Assembly (NCBI GenBank): GCA_943735955.1
Contig: OX030955.1
Span: 5,525,269 to 5,589,268, forward strand
Source of the DNA: Piscicola geometra
Lineage: Eukaryota; Annelida; Clitellata; Hirudinida; Piscicolidae
Reading direction: 5' to 3'
Length of the DNA: 64,000 nucleotides
Part shown: piece by piece, positions 43,601 to 55,772 of the stretch
Layout: every line of letters begins with the position of its first letter
How positions within the stretch are numbered: the first letter of the stretch is position 1
Translations under genes and position numbers: made by a program
Notes under the pieces: model-generated
Told to the model about the DNA's origin: nothing
The model's input: the letters and a program-made list of their open reading frames with translations, nothing else
The model's database searches: none

Positions 43601-46600
43601 TTTGCCATTAGGATTATCGTTATTGTTATCATCTTTATTAATGTTATTATTATAATATCAACATCCTCATCGTAATTATTATTCTCATCCCGATCCGCAT
43701 TGTTATAGACATCGTTTAAGTATTTTCAAGGCACTAGTGATATAAATGAATGAACCAAATCACCTGAAAATCAAAAACAAACTACCCACTACACCACAAC
43801 ACCATCACGCCTCACCAACAAACAAACAAACCAACACACACACCACACACTACATCACAACACCCTCCCTCCCCCCCCGACCAACCCTCAAATTATTCAA
43901 ATTCCAGCAGATGTCCTTGACATTGACGGTGCGATCGAACGTGATCCAGCCACGACGCACAAAGCGCCTCTCTGGCTGCGGGTCCTGAATGCACACTCGC
44001 ATGTAGCCCGGGTAGCGACGACACACCGACACCACCTCGTTGCGCGTGATGGCTGGGATGAGGTTGCGCAAGAAGATAGACTGCGTCTTGTGCAGTGGCT
44101 GCGGATCCGTGGCGCCTTTGCTGCTGCTACCATCCACTTTCTTCTCTTTACTCTCCACTGCTTCTTCCATCTTCTTTTCGCCTGTCTTCTCACCAGTTCC
44201 TCCTTTTTTAATTCCTCCTTCTTCTCCATCTTCTTCCTCTTCATCTTTACCTTCTTTATCTTCCTCCATTGAAGTCTCCATGCTGGCTTCCTCAGACCGA
44301 TCCAACTAAGGGTGGTCGAGAGAACTCAATCAAAGCATGAAGGTATAGAGATTCAAAAGATAAAACCAATCTAATCTACCACGCTATAATTTATTCAAGC
44401 AAACACCTACCTTATCATCCTTCACAGCAGTTTTACCCGCCTCAGACACCACTGGTTCCTCTACTCCAACCCCACCAGCAGCAGTACCATTTGCCCCCTT
44501 CTCAACAACCCCCTCCCCCTCAGTGACTGTGGTAGTTGTAGTTGCTGCAGCAGACGTAGTTGTAGTAGTGATGCTGGTAGTAGTAGTAGCGGTGGTGGAT
44601 GCATTGGTAGTTGCAATGGTGGTGGTTTCATCAAGCACTGCCAAGTCGTCCATCGTCCCTCCCTCCATCAGAATCACAGCTGGGTGGTGGAGGTGGAGGT
44701 TAGGGCTAAGATTGTTATCATCATCATTATCATAAGCAAAAACATCATCATCATCATCCTTAACTTGCTTTGAACATACTTGAAATATATTAAATAAGGG
44801 GCACAATAACCAACCATGAAACAACCATACAATGCTTGTTCTGGAAAATACACAGCAACAAGCACAACAATCACCATAACCCCCACCCCCACCACAACGC
44901 ACAACCAAAATACTAACACCACCACCACCTCAACCACTATAACTTCTCCCTCCCTCACCACCACGGCCCACAACCACGACCCACAACCACGACCCACAAC
45001 CACGGGCCACAACCACGACCCACAACCACGACCCACAACCACGACCCACAACCACGACCCACAACCACGACCCACAACCACGACCCACAACCACGGCCCA
45101 CAACCACGACCCACAACCACGACCCACAACCACGGCCCACAACCACGACCCACAACCACGGGCCACAACCACGACCCACAACCACGACCCACAACCACGA
45201 CCCACAACCACCAACCAGAGTCGAGCAGCTTGATGAGTTTATCTGACGAACTCATGTTGAGGGAGGTGATGAGGTGCGCGTCGTCGAGGTGCTTGAAGAC
45301 GTCGCATCGACGCCGCAACGCCTCCTTCATCTCGTGCTGCCTCTTGCGGTACTCCTCCGGGTGGTACTTGGAACGGAACCTTGGATGGTATGGTGGTGAT
45401 GTGCTTGTGGTGATGTGGTTGATGGATGGTGTTGTGGTGCTTGTGGTGATGTGGTTGGTGGATGGGGTTGTGGTGATGTGCTTGTGGTGATGTGGTTGGT
45501 GGATGGGGTTGTGGTGATTGTGGTGATGTGGTTGGTGGATGGGGTTGATGTCGTTGTGGTGATGTGGTTGGGCGTATTGGGGTAATGTGGTGTGGTGGTT
45601 GATGAGATAATGGGATGTGGTGGTACGGAGGATGATGGCGTAATGGGTGTGGGAGTTTTAGGTGCGGATTTATTAAATGATTAATGGAGTGTGGACAGAG
45701 GGGATGTTTGCTTGTATTTGGACTTTGTGTGATAGTGTGTGTTTGAGATGGGGCTGTGTGTGTAGGTGTGGGGCTGGTGTGTGTATGTGTGGGGCTGGTG
45801 TGTGTATGTGTGGGGCTGGTGTGTGTATGTGTGGGGCTGGTGTGTGTGTGTTTGTGTTAATGAGAAGTGAGGTTTATGAAACACACACGTGTGACAACTC
45901 TTACCAGGAATCCAACCAGACTAAGTGACAAACGCATTGTGCGGCGTCGTCGTCGATACATACATAGTTATATATGTATAAGGAGCAATTGCAAAGACCT
46001 CTCTATGCTACTTTCAGCAACTAAATTAATCATAGGTTCTCAAGCAAGGGACACACATTGAACGACTGCATCGATAACCTTCGTCTGCCTAGAAGTTAAA
46101 TCATCTTTATTCAATTAATGATTAATTCACATGAAACTAATTATGGAATAATCAGCACCAAAAAAGGTAGATATTCGGTTAATTAAAATAACCCTATACA
46201 CATCTAAAAAAACACACCATCACGAAGTTACGCTTAAATCACTTTAAAACCCCCATACAGGCTCCAGCCCAAACCACACCACGAACCACTCTTCGTCCTT
46301 GTGTTGCGCAAAGAACTCCTTGATTTGTTCCTTCTTGAAGTCGAGCTTGTACTTGTTGTACTTGCGAATACTCTCCGCGTCGGTGATGTTGTCATCCTGC
46401 GTCGCCAGGAAGTGCTTGAAAGACAACATCGGAGGTTGCGTCGGGAAGTCTGTCTCGGGTCTTTGTGAAGACAATGTTTATTTTAAAAAAAGAATTTTAA
46501 GTTTTTTGAACATTTTTGATGATTTTTTAGTTTTCAAGTTGAAACACCCACAGTACTAACACTTTGCCAGACGGGTTGAGTTCAGGGTGAAGAGAAGACC

Positions 46601-47672
46601 AGCCAAGATGCGGAGGTCCAGGCATGCGAGGATGGAACGATGGCTCATAGTGCTGGTAGTTATCATCTCTGCTGCATGAAACAGAAAAAATAATTATTTT
46701 ATAGTATTTTAATAAGGCACTGGCTACGGGTCCGGCACTCAAATGAGTAAAAGTTATCGCGTATATTTTAATGATTGAAGTTATCTTTTATTTGTATTTT
46801 GATAACTTATATTTTTAATGTATTATGATTTATTAATTATAATTATAAATATAATTAAGAATAAAGTTTAACAAAATTATATTTCATCCATTTAAACCCT
46901 AAACGTAACCCTTACTCTAACCTTAACTTAAATCTTAACCCGAAACTTAACCTTAATCTTAACCCTTACCCTAAACTTAATCTTAATCTTAACCCTGACC
47001 AATGCATCTAAATATTTGTGAAAAATTTCCAAATTAAATATTCATATTTTATTATAAAAAAATATTTATCATACTTAAATTATCAAAAATTCAAAATTTT
47101 AAAAATAACAACAGGGAATTGAAAAAGGATTGCATGAAACACAGAAAGAGCGCTAACCATTAGACTACACAAGCAATATACAAAACTGTCTTTATAACAT
47201 ACATAAAGCGCTTTAAAGTTTATGTTGAGCTAATTAAATAAAATATTTTAAAAATAACTTTTACTCATTTGAGTGCAGGACCCGTAGCCAGTGCCTTTAA
47301 TAATGCAATTAATAATAAATTAAATTTATGAAAAACTAACAAATCTCTGCGCATCCTCTTGTTTTGCGGACTAATATCGTTCCTGGGTGGACTCCTTCGT
47401 TTCACTCTGTCATCTTTCCTGTCTCGAGAGTTCTTCGACCAGTTCGAACTGTGCAGCCATTTTATATTTCAAACATTAAATTTTTCAGAAATATAATTGT
47501 CAAAATGTATATATCGAGAAAAATTTAACTTTGAAACTTCAACGGTCCAAACTTTATAAAAAACCAACCGGTTTTGTCCTCTACTGCGATCATCTTTTTG
47601 GTCATAATCATTTCTTTCGTGGCGAAATTTGTCTCTATTTCTCCTTTCGTATTCTTCATCACTTTCAACCAT
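40659..47672 (-). CDS. SRRT: SRRT / ARS2: serrate RNA effector homologue
   Basis: Nuclear cap-binding-complex partner in miRNA processing, snRNA/histone mRNA maturation and RNA decay decisions. 13 exons: 47672-47569, 47448-47341, 46671-46561, 46460-46287, 45379-45216, 44679-44411, 44305-43886, 43563-42991, 42705-42552, 42295-42033, 41416-41266, 41081-40997, 40722-40659; 2640 nt, 879 residues (human about 876), all phases consistent. N-terminus [20 protein letters not shown] matches the family RS-like start. DYKLDF-type segment [20 protein letters not shown], then [13 protein letters not shown] (exon 4-5). Exon 7 holds the RRM-like core: [39 protein letters not shown]. Exon 10 has the mid zinc-finger/Mago-like segment [21 protein letters not shown]-terminus [17 protein letters not shown] ends like the family DLDAP tail that contacts effectors. 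The middle linker is unusual: poly-Thr/Ala (exon 6) and Gly/Val-rich (exon 8) instead of mostly Glu/Lys. Confidence 0.95.
41815..41995. repeat. CCACCAAACCAACA-type minisatellite in SRRT intron 10
   Basis: Imperfect units of about 30 bp (CCACCACCAAACCAACACCA...) on the plus strand. Confidence 0.85.
44966..45211. repeat. 13-bp minisatellite, about 19 units, abutting an SRRT donor
   Basis: Unit CCACAACCACGAC repeats in exact 13-bp register with a few GGCC or GGGCC variants. It starts within 10 bp of the donor of SRRT exon 5 (45210-45215). Confidence 0.95.
45385..45560. repeat. GTGGTTGATGGATGG-type minisatellite in SRRT intron 4
   Basis: Imperfect long units containing TTGTGGTGATGTGGTTGGTG. Confidence 0.8.
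45750..45852. repeat. 20-bp minisatellite GGGCTGGTGTGTGTATGTGT
   Basis: About five near-identical units in the same SRRT intron. Confidence 0.9.
46716..47295. mobile_element. MITE with 8-bp target duplication in SRRT intron 2
   Basis: Long terminal inverted repeats begin GGCACTGGCTACGGGTCC and extend about 42 bp (…GCACTCAAATGAGTAAAAG…). Flanking 8-mers are identical: TTTAATAA at 46708-46715 and 47296-47303. The 580-bp interior carries a degenerate TTAACC/CTTAAC tract (about 46895-47005) and, on the minus strand near 47145-47170, TAGTCTAATGGTTAGCGC, which resembles a tRNA A-box region. No transposase. Confidence 0.9.
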
Positions 47673-48697
47673 TTTAATTTGGGCTAACTAAATAAACGCG
47701 ACGCTAGAACTGGGTAAGCTACCAACGAACTAAATGACAAAGAAAAAAGATTAAATTCGAATGTAACTATTACTCAAAAAATCAAAATATGCGCACTTTA
47801 GGTTAAACACACTTTTTAAAGCAATATTTTAACAAATCAGTATTTCTGTTTAAACAAGGTATAAAATGATTTTTTTTAGAATTTAATATTTTACAAAATA
47901 GGATATTTGTTTGTTTTATATCTAAATAAAAAAAGTGTTCTTAACCTACAATGCGCAATAAGTGCTTTTTTCGGGTACAGTTGTTAATCCCTGGTTTTGA
48001 GTTTTAGACCTCTTTCCATCCCAAATGGCAATAAATAAGAAAATAATATAAACTTTCATTATTTTTATGATTTTATTGATATTAAATTATGCTTTGACCT
48101 TGTTGATATGATCTAAACTAACTTTTGAACTTTGTTCAATGTCTAACGAGGGTCTTTCAATGAGATTATCAATTTATAAGTTAAATTAACGAAAAGGAAG
48201 TTTTTAAATTCCAACTTCAATAACAACCCTCAATGAGAGAGCCGAAGTCAAATAATAATAATAATAAATATGATCTCGTTATAGAGGTTTTAAGCCTGCG
48301 ACCAGAATTTCCTAAGATAAGAAAGTATATAATCCTAAGATATTCAACATAAGATCATCTGCTTTGTAATGGTTTAGGCCATCAAGCAACATTTTATTTA
48401 TAGATATCCTGATATAAAACGTGGGAACTGAAGCAAAATATAGGCATAACTATGATTTTTTAAAAATAACATTTGATATTATTTTATTTTATAAAAATCC
48501 AATCGATAACAAGCTAGTGAAATATATAATAAAATCGTTTTTTACAAACTTATAGATATTAAACTTTTATTTTCTCTATCAATAGTATCTACTATTTTTT
48601 TCCCTTAAATAAAATATATTGTAAGGAAGCGAGACAGAAAAAGTTTTTTCTTTATCCACTTTCAAGTGAAACCCATATTCATAGAATTGATGCTTCT
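47673..48697. other. Intergenic upstream of SRRT
   Basis: AT-rich; no gene, no repeat family recognised. Confidence 0.5.
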
Positions 48698-49626
48698 TTA
48701 AACCGGTTCAAAGCTTTGGAACATGTCAGCAATGATGTTTCTCTGCTCTTGAGTTAAGCTTTCAACTTGCCTCACAGCGCCTGAAATACATAAAACATAT
48801 TTCAAGATAATTATTTTGAAAAAATCATTCGTATAATAATCAAGTGTGAAGCGATGTAAGAGGTAGATGTAGAAATTGAGGATTAAATGAAATAATGCTA
48901 GTAATATTTCCTTTTTGATTGAAAACTAGAAATGAAATAAGGTTAATAACATTACATCTCGAATTGACAACTAGAAATAGAATAAGGCAAATAACATTGG
49001 ATAAAACTTTGATAACATTTAATTTCAAATGTTTCACATTATAAATATTCAAGTTGCTAACGCTCTGGCATGTTTTCGGGTACTGCACCTCCATGCCTCA
49101 AATATTTCACTCCAGGGCCTACGTACTTGTGTAACTCCGCCTTGGGAATGGCATCCAGCATGAGCTTCGTCTGTTCGAAAAGGAATGGGAGTTTTGTAAA
49201 TAAAATAGAATAGAATTAAATAAAATAAATCGATCAAATTTGTTGATTTGCGAGGTTAAAGTGAGTTTACAACAATTTTTTTTATAGGTAAATGAATTCA
49301 TCTCCGCTTTTTAACAAGTGAAAATTGTAGTGTTGATTTAAAAAAAATTTGATTAGAAATACAGAAAAACATTGATAATTTTATGAGTTTTTTGAAAAGA
49401 TATATACAAAAATATTTTCATGGTAAATGTATATGCCTCTGTTGCGTGCCTTGGCGCATTATAAATATGCATTATTTATTAATTATTTATATATAGGAAA
49501 AAGATTAAATTATGGGAAGATAGAAATGATAATAATTACCGTCAACTTGATTATTTCAAACTCTTCGTCTGAAACGGCATACGAAACGGCCAAACAGACC
49601 ACCAAAAATGCAATTAAAATCTTCAT
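48698..49626 (-). CDS. Small secreted cysteine-free peptide, paralogue A
   Basis: Family not recognised. Exons 49626-49540 (87 nt), 49170-49062 (109 nt), 48780-48698 (83 nt): 92 residues, phases 0 and 1. Residues 1-17 form a clear signal peptide (MKILIAFLVVCLAVSYA). The mature part starts VSDEEFEIIKLT and has TKLMLDAIPKAEL, YVGPGVKYLRHGGAVPENMP, and an amphipathic C-terminus VESLTQEQRNIIADMF. It has no mature cysteine, so it is not a disulfide-rich peptide; predicted mainly helical. It shares layout, splice positions and the motifs TKL.LD, YL..GGA.P..MP and Q...LT..Q with paralogues B and C. A TATA box lies 75 bp upstream. This is the most diverged of the three. Confidence 0.85.
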
Positions 49627-49700
49627 CTTGACTAAACTTTTTCGACTAGAAATTGAGTTTAAAAGAATTTTATTGATGCTAGTTCCTTCAGCCTGCACTC

Positions 49701-49708
49701 TTTTTATA
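49701..49708 (-). promoter_or_regulatory. TATA box of peptide gene A
   Basis: TATAAAAA on the minus strand, 75 bp upstream of the ATG at 49626, in the same context as in the two paralogues. Confidence 0.7.
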
Positions 49709-50059
49709 CTCTTGTTATAGCTTATGAATCCTATATTACCGCTTGATAATAATGTTAATTTTTTTCTACTATTTAAATATTCATTTGATCTTGTACAAAC
49801 ACTAGATCGCTTAGCAACCATGGATTTGGAGAATAATCAACGAAATATAAACACTCAAGAAGCTTGTGTTTGATTCAGTGACACTTGAGAAAATGATACG
49901 AAAGATTACATACCTACCTATGCAATATGAAGCAAATGGAAATACAAATATCAGTTGAATGTGGGAAAATAAGGTATGAAACTCGTAAAAAATCAGATTT
50001 CATGGCAAAAGTAGCTAAATACACAGATAAAACTGCTGAAACTGTCATAACTTGACTAC

Positions 50060-50545
50060 AGGGTCATTCCATAGAATTTCGACCAATGGAGTACACCCCC
50101 CCTCTCAGAAATTAATGAAAGTTTTATATTATGCTGAGATACGTTGTATATCAAAATAAAAATATAAAAAATGCAATTTTTCAAAAGGTCGCCGAGTTAT
50201 TGACCTTCAAAGTTTGACGAGGTCAAACCCCTTCTCTATTCGATTTGAAATATCTCAGCTTATATTTATCAGAACAAATAATTTAGTATAAAGGTATTTG
50301 AGTGTTCTATTCAAAAATAATGTAATGGTTTAAATATAAATATAATAAAAAAATTTTTGGAGTCAACCTTTAAGTTTTCAATGTTGCCCCATATATTTTT
50401 TCAATTGTCAAAATTGCATTTTGTATATTTTTCATTTTGATAGACAACGTATCATAGCACAATATAAAAGTTTCATAAATTTCGGAAAGGGGGGGGGGAG
50501 GTGTAAAATTGAATTTGTTTGGTCGAATTTCTAGGGAATGATCCT
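50060..50545. mobile_element. MITE-like inverted-repeat element
   Basis: Ends AGGGTCATTCCATAGAAT and, inverted, AGGATCATTCCCTAGAAA, both continuing TTCGACCAA. Further matched inverted segments (TGAAAGTTTTATATTATGCTG / TAGCACAATATAAAAGTTTC) continue inward, so it can fold nearly end to end. Target duplication not clear. No coding content. Confidence 0.8.
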
Positions 50546-52629
50546 ACATGAGAAAAAGAGAAGACGAGATCCAGGTATAAAAGATCTGACTAAAAAAGAC
50601 AATGTGGATTTATAACTTGGTCCGAACCAGAAGAAATTTCCTGAAACATGCTAAACAGACTGAATTTAAGAAAATAATCATTTGTAACAACAGCTGAGCT
50701 TTTTTGAAACCAGAAAGTGTCATCAGTGCCAAAACCATGAATGAATTTTAAAATAAACTAGATCACCGTTGTGTCAAAAAACAACAACAAAAATTATTAA
50801 AGTATTAGTAACATCAAAAACAACAATAACTATAATAGCAACAACAATAAATACAACAAAGTTTAAAAGCCAAAATAATAAATACAAATATGATACAGAT
50901 AACATCCACATAGATCATAGTAGAGGACGCTTTCCTCTACACGTTATCCTCGTTATCATCATCATCATCATCGTCACCATCATCATCGCCATCATCATCA
51001 TCACCATCGTCGTCACCATCCTCATTATAAATTTATATTTTCATACCACTACAACATCTTATGTTTAACTTATCGAAGGTTAATATGAATAATGTGTTTA
51101 TTCTAAACTATTTTTCAGTTTTTTAAATTTTGATTTATTATTTGTAAATGGTCTTTGAACCATACAATAAAACTTTACATAACGAATCAAGGAGTACTTA
51201 GTAAGTTACATAAAAGAGTTAACCTACAATCACCCCATCAGATAATTACAAGAAAATAAATACATTTTATCACATTTTTAGCTATACTAAAATCTTCGAT
51301 AACCTCCAGAAGCCATTTAGCTGCTATATGTTCTATAAAAACTAATTAGTTCAGTAATTTGAACAATTTAATTTTTTTCTTAAATTCATTTTATACGACT
51401 TTAAGGGTTTAAATTCATAAATATATGTGTGTTTAAGTAATTGATAAAAGTCTGCGGCGAATAAGAGGTTCGTTTATGGGACGGTCAAAGCTCTGACAAT
51501 TATGAAGATGTTCAAGTTAAACATAAGAATACGACATTGAAGTTGACAATTTTTTAAATAAAATAAAATTTATATAAAATATTTTACAAAAATCTTTTTA
51601 AACAGTGTTTTTGTGCCTGATAACTTTCAAAGATTCTTCTTAAAAAGTCTTTCTACAAAATAAACGCCATTCCCTATGAAATAGTAAAATGAATACGCAA
51701 TTTTTAGTTTAATTTGTTGAAGAAAAATCCAAAATTTGGAAATGACAATAAGTTTTTTAATACATATTGTGATAATATTGTGACTACCAACAAGCAGAGT
51801 AGTGAATTTGTTTGAAAATTATTAATAGATTTGAGTTTTTACTTGCATATAAAAGATGCGCCTTTATAAAAGTTTCAATACAAGTTTTAAACACAAATAC
51901 CATAAAATAAATGTAAAATCACTCTTAACCGCAAATATCGATGTTTTCGGACATTTACTTTATAAAAAACTTTTTTTTAAGAAAAACTAGTTTTTAAACG
52001 GCCTTCATTTTATACTATAATTTATCCATGAAAATAGAATGAAGTAAATAATTTAATTAATCATATTTAAACTACAAAATTTGGAAAAATGTTATAATGA
52101 AAATTAATCAAAAGTGCTTTTCAACAAAGTCTTCAAAGACTTCAGTAATTTACGGTGTTTTAATAAAATTTCTATGAAGATTTCTTTGAAAAAAACTTTT
52201 TTTATATTCAGCTTAAAGCATTTTAAATAATATAATTTATAATTTTTATTTATTTGAAAAGATAAAAATAAAAAAAATTCTTTTTAAAAACTTATACTTT
52301 TTATAATTTTAGTTCCAGTAAATTGAGCCATTCTTTAAAATTCGTTTCATAAAACTTGACTTCAATCTTTTGGGCTTGCTCATAAGTAGGTATATAAAAC
52401 TTAATAAAAAATATATAATTCAACATGCATCTAACTTATTTCACTGAAATTCAAGTTATTCTGTAAATTCATCTTCATGGAACATTAAGAAAAACAAAAC
52501 TAGTGTTTGATCAAACTTTTATTCAAATAAAAAATCTATTTGGAGGTCATTAACTGATATTATAACTTGTATAATGTCATTGTCATAAAAGTTTTTTCAA
52601 ATGAGAACCCAGTCTTCTCAACGTCGGTT
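50546..52629. other. Intergenic between peptide genes A and B
   Basis: Contains a CATCAT/CACCAT tract (about 50940-51025). The ORF at 50769-51068 is that low-complexity DNA. Otherwise AT-rich, no gene seen. Confidence 0.5.
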
Positions 52630-53259
52630 CTACTTCTTGTAGCTCAAGAACAATGCTGCCATGTCTGCTTTTTGGGCTGCTGTCAATTGCGCTACTTGGT
52701 CGACAGCGCCTGTAATACACAATGTAAATCATATTAATGCGATGAGTATTTTTAAAATAATATTAAGATAAAGTTGCTTTTGTTTTTAAATTTAAATGAA
52801 CTTTTTAAATAGTTAGGCAAGATTCTTACTCTGTGGCATGCCCGCAGGCACAGCCCCTCCTTGTTGCAGGTAGGTGACCGCAGGGTCGATCATCGCTGCC
52901 AGGGGTGCAGGAGGCGTCGCATCCAGAAAGAGTTTCGTCTGTTCGGAAAGGAAAGAGAGGGAATTAACCATAAGAAAGATTTCTGAATGTTGAAACTAAG
53001 TTAGTTACAGTTTTTGAGATACATGGAACTAGTAATTTTCATTAATATTGTAAAATTAGTATCAGATGAGTCTAGATATATATAAAAAGAAAACAAGATA
53101 GTTGATTAAAAATGGTAAAAGTTACTAAATTAGTAAAAAGTTAATGAAAAGATTGATGAGATAATTGCTTACCGCCAGTTTGAACATGGCATACTGATCA
53201 TCTGGCATGGCATACCCTACGGCCACAAAGAGCAGGAGACACATAATCGCAACCTTCAT
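52630..53259 (-). CDS. Small secreted cysteine-free peptide, paralogue B
   Basis: Exons 53259-53173 (87 nt), 52938-52830 (109 nt), 52709-52630 (80 nt): 91 residues, same phases as A and C. Signal peptide MKVAIMCLLLFVAVGYA, then MPDDQYAMFKLA. Middle exon TKLFLDATPPAPLAAMIDPA, YLQQGGAVPAGMPQ. Last exon SAVDQVAQLTAAQKADMAAL, LFLSYKK. Closer to C than to A (AGMPQS, DQVA). TATA box 80 bp upstream. Function unknown; secretion inferred from the signal peptide. Confidence 0.87.
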
Positions 53260-53337
53260 CTTAGCTAGTTTTATTTTCTCAAAGAAATAGAATATCAAAT
53301 AAATTCAACGATGCAAGTTTGTAGGCTAGAAAATCTC

Positions 53338-53345
53338 TTTTTATA
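53338..53345 (-). promoter_or_regulatory. TATA box of peptide gene B
   Basis: TATAAAAA on the minus strand followed by GAGATTT; context GGTATAAAAAGA is shared with C. Confidence 0.7.
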
Positions 53346-54194
53346 CCAGCCAGAGCCTATACTTATTCTTGACTCTATCATTTCACTAATTCATTGAATA
53401 TTATCAATATAATTATACTCTATCTTTATTTTCTATTTCATTTATTATTATTGTTTTTATTCCTTCTATTTCAAAGTTTCTTCGATTCTATTCACTGCTG
53501 CTTGGTTGGTTATGTAACATGCAACATTTTCAAATGTTACATGTTACATAACCCATGAAAATTCGTCAACAGATCTTTTACATTACTTTCTTTAAATTGG
53601 AATTCTTTTGTTATAAATCGTGACTGGGTGCGTTCGAGAACAAGTGAAAAGCATGTGTTATATAAGATGTTACCTGTTTTCGAATGTTTCTTCTCAAAAA
53701 TGTTAACTGAAATTATTCATGAATGTCTTTTTTTGAGAAAAAAAATCGATGGGAATAATTTTCAAATTTAGTGGAAGGATGGCATATGTATTTCTGATTG
53801 TGCTGACTTATAGCTGCAAATTGTGAACGAGGTAAAAAAACTGACTGCAACGCTGCTAAAGTTTTCTTTCCCCGCATATTTTTTTCCAAGTTCTTCAGCT
53901 CCATTCTTTCAAAAAATTTAAAAAATTTTTATAAAGTTGTTTAGTCATCTTTGATTGCTGCAAATTGTTCTAAATTCGTACATTTGATGACGATTTGCGA
54001 TAGTTGCTCGGTAAGAGGGTCATTCAAACTCTATTTTGTGACTTTATAAAATTTGCAAACTTCTAAAAACTCTAAAAAATCCCGGAAAGAACACTATAAA
54101 AGTTTGTTGAACTTTTTTTTGACAGAAGAATTTATTGGTTAGAGAAGCAGTTGAAAACCTAGTGTTCCGATCACTACAGAAATGATCATGAAAG
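53346..54194. other. Intergenic with TGTTACATAA motifs
   Basis: Upstream of peptide gene B. ATGTAACATGCAACATTTTC and ATGTTACATGTTACATAACC (about 53512-53553) form small inverted/direct words. A short minus ORF (53713-53904) has no support. Confidence 0.5.
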
Positions 54195-54470
54195 TCATTG
54201 TAAGGATGAGTGATAGCAAGGCAGCTGGCCCCCTAGCATCGTTACTGAAATGCTCAAGTCTGCTGGTGTTCATGGAGCCATCCACATGTAGATGAAATTG
54301 CTGAGTGTATCATATCATAAGAAAATATTCCAACAGAATGGGAAAAGAGCTTCATTTTGAACTTTTATAAATAGAAAAAAGATGCTCTAGACAGTAACAA
54401 CAACAGAAGCTTGAAACTTATTAAAACATACTAGAAGAAATAGAGCTCAAAAAAAAGAAATTGAAGAGAA
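54195..54470 (+). mobile_element. LINE reverse-transcriptase fragment (RTE/Jockey-like), decayed
   Basis: Across frames it decodes to DSKAAGP, then IVTEMLKSAGVHGAIHM, then ENIPTEWEKSFILNFYK and KKDALDSNNNRSLKL. These match the start of the non-LTR reverse-transcriptase domain (KA.G.D.I..E.LK.....IP..W..S.I.P.YK..GD..D..NYR...L). Several stops and shifts; clearly dead. Confidence 0.8.
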
Positions 54471-55764
54471 ATGTTTAAAATGGCTGCCTGTATGAATTAA
54501 CCAGAAATAAGTTATTTTTAAAATTTCTCATCATTCAAATAATTTTTTCCATTTAAATATTATTTTTCAAGATTGAAATTTTCGAATGTAACAAAAAATC
54601 AAATAACTTGAAAGTGTCCGAAAACAACAATTTTTAAAAGTATTTAATGTTTATATCACAGAGATTTATTGTGGAATGTTACATAATTTGTTACTTATTA
54701 TGTTATTTGGGGTGTTCAATGGCTAGTATCAACTGTACATTACTTTTCTGCAAATTTGAATGCTTTAGATTCTCAATGTTTCAGAATAAGATCAATGTTG
54801 CATGACATATTATTAAGATACAACTGCGTAGCTTGTTAAATAAGTATGACGTTTTCAATTGCGATGAGGATTGGAAAATAATTCTCAAGTCTTGGGGTAG
54901 AACGGTGAACACTCTGCTATCTGTGCATACCAGCTATTGATCTGTTATGTGAAGAAAAGTATAAAAATAAACAAAATTGGCTGTAAAATCCAACGCTGCT
55001 TTTATGCTAAGTTTTTTTTCTATTTTTTTTACCCCGGATAATATAAATAATATGTTCCTAGTCATTAGATACTATTCAAAGTGCCCTCGCTGTTTATAGC
55101 TATTTCCAGATCGAGTTCTTTATGCCGTCTTTCATCAATTGCAGTCTTAGCTGTCTTTGAAATACGTCGTGGAACTTATTGTCCCGTTTTCTGTTATCCA
55201 GTGAATTCTTATGCTGCCTATATAAAAGACTTGTCCCGCCAGAAAGACTAAATGCGCATTAAATTTAAAATTAAACAACAATTTTAAATATATTAAAATT
55301 TTTATTTTATTTAAAAAGTTGAAGAAAATTTCAAATTACGTTTTAACGGATAATCGATTTGGTGCCCAGCTTTCGATATAAAATCTTGTGATACAAGTGG
55401 TGACATGTTATTTTAAATGACTATTTACAAATTATTATTTTTGATTATATAATTTAATCTTATTATTATTGTTGTGAAATGTTACATAACATTTTACCTG
55501 TTTCTAATATTAGATTATTTATTCTGTTACCTGCTGTGAATTACAAAATGTCGTTTAATGTTGTCTGATAAAGTTAAACATAAAAAACAACATAATACCC
55601 AATAATACTTTTATTGTATTTTAACAAATGTCTTCTTTATAAGATTTTTATAATTATACTAGGAATCGAGTATCCAACTTGTCTAGTAAATTGTTTATTA
55701 ATATAGAGAACTGGAAAAATTGATATTATTTAAAGTATTTAATTATAGTAAAATTTTTCATAGA
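54471..55764. other. Intergenic, AT-rich, no gene
   Basis: No coding or repeat family recognised apart from isolated GTTACATAA words (54678, 55488). Confidence 0.5.
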
Positions 55765-55772
55765 ATTTGTAA

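Noticed and set aside
44816..45490. 224-codon plus-strand frame with PQPRPTTT repeats
   Set aside because: Antisense of an SRRT exon plus the 13-bp minisatellite, whose length keeps frames open.
46895..47005. Interstitial telomere repeat (CCCTAA-like)
   Set aside because: Units are TTAACC/CTTAAC variants that drift strongly and are confined to a MITE; not evidence of a chromosome fusion.
50769..51068. 99-codon plus-strand frame
   Set aside because: Built from ACAACA and CATCAT simple sequence; Thr/Ile/Val runs without protein-like complexity.
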